Part shown: one piece after another, positions 8,308 through 15,817 of the stretch
How positions within the stretch are numbered: position 1 is the first letter of the stretch
How the letters are laid out: every line of letters starts with the position of its first letter
Assembly (NCBI GenBank): GCA_041398785.1
Contig: JAWKUA010000001.1
Location: 310,001-374,000, forward strand
Source: Planctomycetaceae bacterium
GTDB taxonomy: Bacteria > Planctomycetota > Planctomycetia > Planctomycetales > Planctomycetaceae
Reading direction: 5' to 3'
Length of the DNA: 64,000 nt
Position numbers and translations under genes: made by a program
Notes under the pieces: model-generated
What the model was told of the DNA's origin: nothing
The model's database searches: none
The model's input: only the letters and a program-made list of their open reading frames with translations

Positions 8308-11016
8308 TGTCGCGGAGTCCGCGTTTTCCGCGGCCGCCAGCTTTTCCAGCAGTTGCGCGGCCAGTGCGGTCCAGCCCGTCTGATGGCTGGCTCCCAGCCC
8401 CTTCCCGGTTTCGCCGTGAAAGTACTCGTGGAACAGAATCAGGTCTTTCCAGTGCGGATCATCCTGGTAGCGTTTTTCGTCTCCGTGACACGGTCGCCGT
8501 CCGTCGGCGTCCTGCGCGAACAACGCGACCTGACGCTGCATCAGTTCGCGAGCGACTTCGGCAAGATTCATCATCCGGCCGGATCCCGTGGGACACTCGA
8601 CACGCAGCGAATCGCCATAAAACTGGTGGTAGCGTTCCAAAGATTCGATCACCAGATAGTTCATCGGAAACCAGACCGGTCCCCGCCAGTTGCTGTTGCC
8701 GCCGAACATCCACGAATCCGACTCACCCGGCACATACGACACTCGGTGTTCTTCTCCTCCGACATTGAAGACGAACGGCTTCTGAGCATGAATCTTCGAC
8801 AGCGACCGAATTCCATACGGTGACAGAAACTCGCCTTCGTCCAGCAGGTACTTCAGAATGCGTTCCAGACGTTCGCGGGAAGGAATTGCCAGCAATCGCC
8901 GACCGCCGGGAGATTCGCTTTCGTCGCAGTCGCGTTCCATATAGGTGATCGACTTCAACTGGTCGCGGCGATTTGTCAGAAACCAGTTCATGCGTTTGCT
9001 GAAGGCTTCCAGCCGCTGAAGCACTGAATCATCCAGAATGGTGACGGTAAACAGCGGAATGATGCCCACCAGCGAACGCACACGCAGCGGGACCGTGTGC
9101 CCGTTGTCATAAAGGTGGTCGTAATAGAACCCGTCCTGTTCGTCCCACAATCCCTGGCCGCCCATCGTGTTCATGGCGTCCGCGATTTCGATGTAGTGTT
9201 CAAAGAACTTCGAGGCCATATCCGCATAGGCCGGGTTCTCCGAAGCCAGTTCCAGGGCAATTGTCAGCATCGATGAGCAGAAGAACCCCATCCACGCCGT
9301 GCCGTCCGCCTGATGCAGATGGCCGCCTGTCGGAAGCGGTTTGGATCGGTCAAAGACACCGATGTTGTCCAATCCCAGAAATCCTCCGGAAAACACGTGC
9401 TTCCCCAGCACGTCCTTCTGATTGACCCACCACGTGAAATTCAACAGCAGCTTCTGAAATGTCCTTGCCAGAAACTGCCGGTCCCGCCTGCCGGGTTCGC
9501 CGGTCGATTTGTAGACATGCCAGCAGGCCCACGCATGAACGGGAGGATTCACGTCACTGAAGTGCCATTCATAGGCGGGAATCTGTCCATTCGGATGCAT
9601 ATACCATTCACGAAGAAACAGAATCAGTTGTTCCTTCGCGAAATGAGGGTCCATATTGCTGAACGGAATCATGTGGAACGCGGAATCCCAGGCGGCGTAC
9701 CACGGATATTCCCACTTGTCCGGCATCGCGATGATGTCGCGGTTAAACAGGTGAGGCCAGTCACCGTTTCTCTGCCGTTTCCGTTCCGGGGACACCGGCG
9801 GCATGTTTGGGTCGCCCTTCAGCCACTCGTACACGCCGTAGTGGTAAAACTGTTTGGACCACATCAATCCCGCGTAGGCCTGCCGCATCGTCTGGCGAGC
9901 GCCGTTGTCCAGGCCTTCCGGAGTCTTGCTTTCATAGAACGCGTCCGCTTCGGCAATCCGCTGCTTCATTTCGAAGTCGAACGGCTTGCCAAAGGTTTGC
10001 GCCGGAGGTTCGTCCTCCGCCCACAGCCGCAGGCAGATAACGACCTGCTGACCGGCGTTCAATTGCAGGGAATAGTGAGCGGCAGCCTTGGTGCCCGTTT
10101 GTTTGGGATTGACGGCCTGTTTCTGCCCCTGAACGACATATCGATGAAACGCATCTTTGGAATACCTGCCGGTCAGCGAACGGTCCGCCAGGAACTGCGG
10201 GACGGATTCGTTCTCCGTGAACAGCATCACCGGCTTGTCACCGCCTTCCGGGGGCGCCGCGGCAAACAGAAATTTTCCCAGAGTCGCGTGTTCGGCAAGC
10301 AGTGTATCGTCGCTGTTCAGCCGGATTCCGGGCTTCGGCCAGCAGCCTTCATGCTGGCAGCCCCAGGTCCACGTGTTACGAAACCATAGCGTCGGCAGTA
10401 CATGCAGGGGGGCCGCTTTCGACCCGCGATTGGAAATCGTCAGCCGGATCAGAATGTTGTTCGGCGACTCCTTGGCATACTCCACCTGAACATCAAAATA
10501 GCTGTGATTATCGAAGATTCCGGTATCGGACAGTTCATATTCCGATTGGTGATGTCCGCGCTTGCCGCTTTCCGCGACCAGTCCGGTATAGGGAAACTCC
10601 TGCTGCGGGTATTTGTACAAAGCCTTCATGTAGGAGTGTGTCGGCGTGGAATCCAGATAGTAGTAGCATTCCTTTACATCCTCACCGTGGTTGCCTTCGT
10701 GACCGTTGACGCCAAACAGGCGTTCCTTCAGGATCGGATCTTGTCCGTTCCACAGAGCGAGTGCGAAGCACAGACGGCACTGGCGGTCGGCAATTCCCAG
10801 CAGGCCGTCTTCGCCCCAGCGATAGGCCCGTGCCCGCGAATGGTCGTGCGGAAACGCTTCCCACGGCCGGCTGTCGTGCGAATAGTCTTCGCGGACCGTG
10901 CCCCACTGCCGTTCGGACAGGTACGGTCCCCAGCGCTTCCAGTTGGCGTCGGGCTCCCGACGCGCTTCGCGTTCCAGCCGAAGTCGCTCGGCGTTGGTCT
11001 GTTTCTCAGAGGCCAT
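8284..11016 (-). CDS. GH63-like / MGH1-like glycoside hydrolase
   Basis: About 910 residues. The N-terminus (NAERLRLEREARRE...WKRWGPYLSERQWGTVREDYS) and the long alpha-helical C-terminal half, with GDWPHLFNRDIIAMPDKWEYPWYAAWDS, WFMPMNYLV-like strings and HEYFHGETGKGLGASHQTGW, match the glucosidase-type (alpha/alpha)6 enzymes of GH63 and its MGH1-like relatives. These cleave glucosyl or mannosyl linkages in oligosaccharides or compatible solutes. No signal peptide is seen, so a cytoplasmic role is likely. The ATG at 11016 is preferred over an upstream alternative start at 11061 because AGGCAGG precedes it and homologous sequence begins there. Monocistronic and convergent with rsmE. Confidence 0.85.
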   Translation of the reverse strand: MASEKQTNAERLRLEREARREPDANWKRWGPYLSERQWGTVREDYSHDSRPWEAFPHDHSRARAYRWGEDGLLGIADRQCRLCFALALWNGQDPILKERLFGVNGHEGNHGEDVKECYYYLDSTPTHSYMKALYKYPQQEFPYTGLVAESGKRGHHQSEYELSDTGIFDNHSYFDVQVEYAKESPNNILIRLTISNRGSKAAPLHVLPTLWFRNTWTWGCQHEGCWPKPGIRLNSDDTLLAEHATLGKFLFAAAPPEGGDKPVMLFTENESVPQFLADRSLTGRYSKDAFHRYVVQGQKQAVNPKQTGTKAAAHYSLQLNAGQQVVICLRLWAEDEPPAQTFGKPFDFEMKQRIAEADAFYESKTPEGLDNGARQTMRQAYAGLMWSKQFYHYGVYEWLKGDPNMPPVSPERKRQRNGDWPHLFNRDIIAMPDKWEYPWYAAWDSAFHMIPFSNMDPHFAKEQLILFLREWYMHPNGQIPAYEWHFSDVNPPVHAWACWHVYKSTGEPGRRDRQFLARTFQKLLLNFTWWVNQKDVLGKHVFSGGFLGLDNIGVFDRSKPLPTGGHLHQADGTAWMGFFCSSMLTIALELASENPAYADMASKFFEHYIEIADAMNTMGGQGLWDEQDGFYYDHLYDNGHTVPLRVRSLVGIIPLFTVTILDDSVLQRLEAFSKRMNWFLTNRRDQLKSITYMERDCDESESPGGRRLLAIPSRERLERILKYLLDEGEFLSPYGIRSLSKIHAQKPFVFNVGGEEHRVSYVPGESDSWMFGGNSNWRGPVWFPMNYLVIESLERYHQFYGDSLRVECPTGSGRMMNLAEVARELMQRQVALFAQDADGRRPCHGDEKRYQDDPHWKDLILFHEYFHGETGKGLGASHQTGWTALAAQLLEKLAAAENADSATSTAVKQP

Positions 11017-11106
11017 AGATACCTGCCTGAACACGTTTCCGAAGAATGACCGACGCGACACGGAAGGCCGCAGAAAAAACGGGCGGCGGCGCCGACGAAA
11101 TCGTCA

Positions 11107-11676
11107 TTAGTCCGAACCGGGCTGCCACAGGACATCCAGACTGCCGCAATCATTGGCGATTCGTGCCAGCACAAACAGCACATCCGACAGCCGATTCAGG
11201 AACACGGCGATCCGCGGATTAACTGTCTTGTCCGACGGCAACTGCAGCACATCGCGTTCCGCGCGGCGACAGACAGCCCGAGCGACGTGCAGGGCCGCCG
11301 CCGACGGGGTACCGCCCGGTAACACGAAACTGGTCAGCGGCGACAGTTGATCGTTCGCCCGATCAAGCTCAGCGTCCAGCCACGCAATATGATGTTCGCC
11401 GATGCGGGGAACGCGGTCTTCCCGTGTCGAATCCGTCGGCAGCGGGCAACTGAGGTCCGCACCAAGATCAAACAGCCGCTGTTGGATCCTTTCCAGCAGA
11501 CGGCGCTGTTCATCGTCCTGTGTGACGCACATCGCGGCCCCGATCAGACTGTTCAGCTCGTCTACGGTACCGCCCGCTGCGATTCGGGGATCCCGTTTAG
11601 ACACGCGGGAACCGTCGCCCAGCGATGTTTCGCCTGCGTCTCCCGAGCGGGTAGAGATGCGATCGAGTCGGACCAT
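11107..11676 (-). CDS. pduO: Cob(I)yrinic acid a,c-diamide adenosyltransferase, PduO type
   Basis: 189 residues. The start MVRLDRISTRSGDAGETSLGD contains the T-x-x-GD-x-G-x-T ATP-binding signature of PduO-type ATP:corrinoid adenosyltransferases. Further conserved blocks are AAGGTVDELNSLIG, RAVCRRAERDV and NRLSDVLFVLAR. The enzyme moves the adenosyl group of ATP onto cob(I)alamin to make coenzyme B12. The ATG at 11674-11676 is the natural start; the frame stays open far upstream, but that part is antisense to the neighbouring gene. It is divergent from the Tm-1-like gene with 48 bases between starts, too short for a cobalamin riboswitch, and none is visible. It lies about 90 bases downstream of the glycosidase start on the same strand. 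Confidence 0.93.
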   Translation of the reverse strand: MVRLDRISTRSGDAGETSLGDGSRVSKRDPRIAAGGTVDELNSLIGAAMCVTQDDEQRRLLERIQQRLFDLGADLSCPLPTDSTREDRVPRIGEHHIAWLDAELDRANDQLSPLTSFVLPGGTPSAAALHVARAVCRRAERDVLQLPSDKTVNPRIAVFLNRLSDVLFVLARIANDCGSLDVLWQPGSD

Positions 11677-11724
11677 AAGTATGCTGTTGTTTGACAGAAG
11701 TCTTTCAGGAACACGAGTAACAGC

Positions 11725-12943
11725 ATGGCAGTTTATCTGATCGGCACGCTGGATACGAAGGGACGCGAAATCGCGTTCGTCCGGCGGCAACTGCAGACCC
11801 GCGGCATCGACGTCGTGGTTGTTGACGTCGGCTGCCTGGGCAATTCCGAAGTCGCGGCGGACGTCACCAGGGAAGCCGTGTTCGCTGCGGCGGGCACAAG
11901 CCTGGCTGCGGTTCGAGAAGCCGGCGACCGAGGCACCGCTGTGACTGCCGCGGCACAGGGAATCGTCAAAGTCATTGGCAGCGCGTTCGACGAAGGCCGC
12001 CTGCAGGGAATCCTGGCCCTGGGCGGTTCCGCCGGAACGACAATCGGCACAGCCGCAATGCGCATGCTGCCGCTGGGAATCCCCAAGGTGATGGTCAGCA
12101 CGATGGCGTCCGGCCAGACTCGGCCCTACGTCGGCGGACGTGACATCTTCATGCTGAATTCCGTCGTGGATGTCGCCGGCATCAATCGTATCAGCCGCAC
12201 CGTGCTGACGCAGGCAGCGGCCGCGATGGCCGGCATGCTGAACACCATCAATACCGACGAACGCGACACGCAGGACCGCCCGCTGATCGCCGCTACGATG
12301 TTCGGAGTCACCACGCCCTGCGTCCTGCATGCTCAGTCGATTCTGGAAACAGCCGGCTACGAAGTGCTGGTGTTTCACGCCACGGGCAACGGCGGCGAAG
12401 CAATGGAAGGACTCATCCGAGACGGCCTGATCGCCGGAGTCCTCGACATCACGACCACGGAACTTGCCGACGAACTTGTCGGCGGAGTGCTCAGCGCCGG
12501 CCCCGATCGCCTGACGGCCGCGGCAAGTTGCCGGAGTGCCGCAGGTGATTTCCGTCGGAGCCCTGGACATGGTGAACTTCGGACCGCAGGCGACAGTTCC
12601 CGAACGCTTTCGCAATCGGAAGTTTCACGTCCACAACCCTACAGTCACGCTGATGAGGACCACTCCGGAAGAATGCCGGAAACTCGGTGAGGAAATCGGG
12701 AGCAAGGCGGCGGCCTCAACCGGACCGGTGGCGATTCTGTTTCCGTCAAAGGGAATCTCCGCGATCGACGCCGACGGCCAGCCGTTCGAAGACATCGCCG
12801 CCCGCGAGGCGCTGAGGGACGGACTCCTGTCGTCTTGCGGCCCGGTTGCAGTCGACGTGCGCCCCGAACACATCAACGACCCGTCCTTCGCCGAAGCCGC
12901 CGCTCGAAAGCTGCTGGAACTGATCTCGCTGCACAGACGGTGA
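11725..12943 (+). pseudogene. Tm-1-like ATP-binding (UPF0261) protein, split by a one-base frameshift
   Basis: The first frame (11725 to about 12528) encodes MAVYLIGTLDTKGREIAFVR..., the N-terminal half of Tm-1-like/UPF0261 proteins. The remainder (about 12530-12943) continues in the next frame with GVPQVISVGALDMVNFGP, VPERFRNRKFHVHNPTVTLM and the usual C-terminus. Removing one T at 12528/12529 joins them as ..LTAAASAGVPQV.. and gives about 405 residues, the normal family length. Both halves are otherwise well conserved, so the lesion is recent or a sequencing error. Unrepaired, the first frame yields a 321-residue protein with a scrambled tail. The family has an ATP-binding fold, and plant Tm-1 binds a viral replicase; the bacterial role is uncertain. 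Confidence 0.85.
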
Positions 12944-13038
12944 TCAAGAGGCGGCGTTTCCGGAGCCCTGCTCAACTCTCGTCGAACACGAACGCCAGCG
13001 CTCCTCGTGGTGGGACTTTGCGAATGTGCAATAAGCCG

Positions 13039-13998
13039 TCATCCGCCGTTCACCGGGCTTTGGTTCGTGGCAGAATGTAGCGTCTGGCTAACTTCGCCGG
13101 CGTTTCCATGATCGTGGGACTCGACGAGATCGTGTTGCAGTGCCGCAAGTAACGCGGGCTGGAGTCCTTCGACTTGAAAAATGTCAGGTGCCACAAGCGT
13201 CACACGTATTGGTCTCAGACGCCGCTGAAAACGTAGCGGCAGAAACGGCTCCAGCGCGTTCCACAGCAAAATCACCGTCACGGACATTTCAAATAACAAC
13301 CGCGACCCGACTTTGAACCAATTCGGAAGGCTATCCACGGCCAGCGACGCGGCGAACAAAGGCGCAGCTACAAATACGAAAATGGAACTCAGCAGTCCCG
13401 ACCACACGAAGTCGCGATCATGCCACGGACTCTGAGCCTCGCCTTTCTTCGACTCGCCAACTTTCAGGACGAATGAGACTCCTGAAATGTACGCCAGTGC
13501 AACCATGAATTCCGTGTCCACCGGTACGAGGAAGAACCATGCAGTCATGAAGATTGGCCACTTGAAGTCATTCATGAGCACGGGGCCGCAAAGTAGAGCG
13601 AACCAGACATAACTCACAGACCACGCAAGATCGGCGACCAGCGTAATGCGAGGCGACTTGGCACGAACGCGCATCGGCACGTAGGGTGTCCTGACATCAG
13701 TTTCTCCCGTAACCCAACAGCGGTGGCGGAAGTCGGGATTCGGGCCACAGTACAACAAGTGTCCGACAACGGCATATGGACGCAATTCCGAGAGGCGCGG
13801 GATCTGCGGCTCTTCTTCAGCCGTCGGTGGTTGATACGGATTGGCTGCGTTCGATGTGATGGTGACAACTCCGGGATACAACCACGACTCAACATCGTTT
13901 CGCGGAAACTGAGCCGGAGAAGCCGATTGACGTGACGCGGAACCGGATTCACGCGACCTGCGACGACGATTGCGAACTGACGTCGCGCAGCTCGCCAA
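13039..13998 (-). CDS. Hypothetical multi-pass membrane protein
   Basis: I do not recognise the family. The reading contains about four hydrophobic segments: LVADLAWSVSYVWFALL, WPIFMTAWFFLVPV running into FMVALAYISGVSFVL, LLSSIFVFVAAPLFAAS and MSVTVILLWNALEPFLPL. The opening SNAANPYQPPTAEEE resembles the NPYxxP-type N-termini common on planctomycete membrane proteins. The start is uncertain: the longest frame opens with TTG at 13998 without a ribosome-binding site, and the likely beginning is near 13880, just before the NPYQPP segment. It stands alone, just downstream of DUF1501 on the same strand. Confidence 0.55.
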   Translation of the reverse strand: MASCATSVRNRRRRSRESGSASRQSASPAQFPRNDVESWLYPGVVTITSNAANPYQPPTAEEEPQIPRLSELRPYAVVGHLLYCGPNPDFRHRCWVTGETDVRTPYVPMRVRAKSPRITLVADLAWSVSYVWFALLCGPVLMNDFKWPIFMTAWFFLVPVDTEFMVALAYISGVSFVLKVGESKKGEAQSPWHDRDFVWSGLLSSIFVFVAAPLFAASLAVDSLPNWFKVGSRLLFEMSVTVILLWNALEPFLPLRFQRRLRPIRVTLVAPDIFQVEGLQPALLAALQHDLVESHDHGNAGEVSQTLHSATNQSPVNGG

Positions 13999-14034
13999 GC
14001 GCGTGTCGATGCAGAGTTCGCGTGACTGTTTCGG

Positions 14035-15492
14035 TCAGCTCATGATCTTCCAGATCGGCTGAGCACCTTCGACACCGACCAGTTTGTTGTCCAGGCCGCC
14101 GAAGAAATAGGACAGCTTGTTCGGATCCAGTCCCATCAGGTGCAGTGCCGTGGCGTGCAGGTGTTTTACGTGAAAGACATCGTCGACGGCGCGGCTTCCC
14201 AGTTCGTCCGTGGTACCAACGCTGGTGCCGCCTTTGATACCACCGCCGGCCATCCACATTGTGAACCCGTAGCTGTTGTGGTCGCGGCCGCTGCCTTTGG
14301 CGTATTCCGCCGTCGGCTGACGACCAAACTCGCCGCCCCAGACAATCAGTGTGTCCTGTAGCATGTCTCGCTGTTTCAGGTCGTTGATCAGTCCGGTGAT
14401 TGGCAGATCCGTTTCGCCGGCGTGCAGGTTGTGGTTGCTTTCCATATCTGTGTGAGCGTCCCAGTTGTCATCGTTGTGGGCTCCACCGGAATAGATCTGA
14501 ATGAACCGCACGCCGCGTTCGACCAGCCTTCGAGCCAGCAGGCATTGCCGTCCGAATTTCTCCGTTTGAGGATTGTCGAGGCCATACATTTTCTGCGTCG
14601 ACTGGCTTTCCTGGCTGATGTCCACCGCTTCCGGAGCTTTCGCCTGCATGCGGTACGCCAGTTCGTATGACGCGATTCGCGCCGCCAGGTTGCTGTTGTC
14701 AGCTCGCACAGCAGCGTGAGCTTCGTTGTAATCTCGCAGTGTGTCCAGCAGAGTTCTCTGAGCGGCGTCGCTGAGGCCTTCGGGCGGCGACAGATCCAGT
14801 ATCGGATCACCCTGAGACCTCATCACGGTCGCCTGGTACGTCGCTGGCATATAGCCGCTGCTCCAGTTCTTCGCACCGCTGATCGGGCCGCCGCGAGGAT
14901 CCAGCATGACCACGAAACCAGGCAGGTTTTCGTTTTCGCTGCCCAGTCCATAGTTGGCCCACGAACCCAGACACGGATGACCGCTGAGAATCCGGCCGCT
15001 GTTCATCATCAGCATCGCCGACCCGTGAATCGGCGAATCGGCCGTCATGGAATGGATGAAGGCGATATCGTCGACACATGTCGCCAGATTCGGAAACAGG
15101 TCGCTGACCCACTTGCCGCATTCGCCGTACTGTTTGAACTTCCAGCGCGGCTCCACGATGCGTCCCTGATTGCGATGGCCGCCCCGGCCGAAGGTCTTGA
15201 CTTCGACAACCCTGCCATCCATCCCGTACATGCTCGGTTTGTAGTCGAACGTGTCGACATGGCTGGGGCCTCCGTACATGTACAGAAAGATCACATTCTT
15301 CGCTTTTGGTGCGAAGTGCGGTTCCTTCGGGGCCAGTGGATTGGTCCATCCGGTCACACCGTCGGCCGCGAAGGTCTGCTGATTGAAGAACCCGTCCCGA
15401 TCGAGAAGCGTAGTAAGACCAAGTCCCGTGAACCCGGCTCCGGCCTGCCACAGAAATTCGCGCCTTGTTCGGCCGCAGAAGTTGCGTTGCAT
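14035..15492 (-). CDS. DUF1501 domain protein, Tat-exported
   Basis: 485 residues. The N-terminus has a twin-arginine signal, RTRREFLWQAG, followed by a hydrophobic region. The body matches DUF1501, a distant relative of the alkaline phosphatase/sulfatase superfamily abundant in Planctomycetes: KNVIFLYMYGGPSHVDTFDYKP near the start, then RGVRFIQIYSGGAHNDDNWDAHTD and LIVWGGEFGRQPTAEY. The catalytic activity is not established for the family. It sits downstream of the PSD1/cytochrome gene in the same orientation, the standard planctomycete pairing, and the two are thought to work together in the periplasm. A long hairpin lies in the leader (15539-15599). Confidence 0.92.
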   Translation of the reverse strand: MQRNFCGRTRREFLWQAGAGFTGLGLTTLLDRDGFFNQQTFAADGVTGWTNPLAPKEPHFAPKAKNVIFLYMYGGPSHVDTFDYKPSMYGMDGRVVEVKTFGRGGHRNQGRIVEPRWKFKQYGECGKWVSDLFPNLATCVDDIAFIHSMTADSPIHGSAMLMMNSGRILSGHPCLGSWANYGLGSENENLPGFVVMLDPRGGPISGAKNWSSGYMPATYQATVMRSQGDPILDLSPPEGLSDAAQRTLLDTLRDYNEAHAAVRADNSNLAARIASYELAYRMQAKAPEAVDISQESQSTQKMYGLDNPQTEKFGRQCLLARRLVERGVRFIQIYSGGAHNDDNWDAHTDMESNHNLHAGETDLPITGLINDLKQRDMLQDTLIVWGGEFGRQPTAEYAKGSGRDHNSYGFTMWMAGGGIKGGTSVGTTDELGSRAVDDVFHVKHLHATALHLMGLDPNKLSYFFGGLDNKLVGVEGAQPIWKIMS

Positions 15493-15817
15493 CGTGAGTT
15501 TCCCTTACGTGTCGTTCTGTCGTTCCGTTGTTTCGCCTGTGGTCGAAGATCAGGCCATTGTTCCGATGGTCAACTCCAGACGGCCTGGTCTTCGACCACG
15601 GGTTAAAAGGATCATGCTTGCGAGAGACTGACCGATGGCAACGTAGCCGTCATCGCTCCGCGTGACGCCGCAGTCCGCGTCGTCTCACGAAAGCCAGACC
15701 ACTTTCATCGGAACCATCAGGCAGTCGTGTCATTTCCTCCACTGCGCCCGGGCAGCGATCGTTGTTGTTTGTGGTTTCGTCTTACCCCGCCTATCACGCG
15801 GAGCGATGATGCCTACA
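15493..15817. other. Spacer between PSD1 and DUF1501 genes
   Basis: 325 bases without a gene. The part next to DUF1501 contains the 18-bp inverted repeat annotated at 15539-15599. Nothing else is recognised. Confidence 0.5.
15539..15599 (-). promoter_or_regulatory. 18-bp inverted repeat (stem-loop) in the DUF1501 leader
   Basis: Arms at 15539-15556 (GTGGTCGAAGATCAGGCC) and 15582-15599 (GGCCTGGTCTTCGACCAC) pair over 18 positions with a single T/G mismatch (U-G as plus-strand RNA) around a 25-base loop. It lies 47 bases upstream of the DUF1501 start and is not followed by a U-tract in the minus direction, so it does not look like an intrinsic terminator. It may be a processing site, attenuator or relic repeat. 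Confidence 0.5.

Noticed and set aside
11677..11724. A cobalamin riboswitch in front of the adenosyltransferase
   Set aside because: The divergent spacer is only 48 bases, too short for the aptamer, and no B12-box is seen.
11677..12615. A long N-terminal extension of the cobalamin adenosyltransferase frame
   Set aside because: It is antisense to the well-conserved Tm-1-like gene, has no domain, and the family start (MVRLDRISTRSGD) is at 11676.
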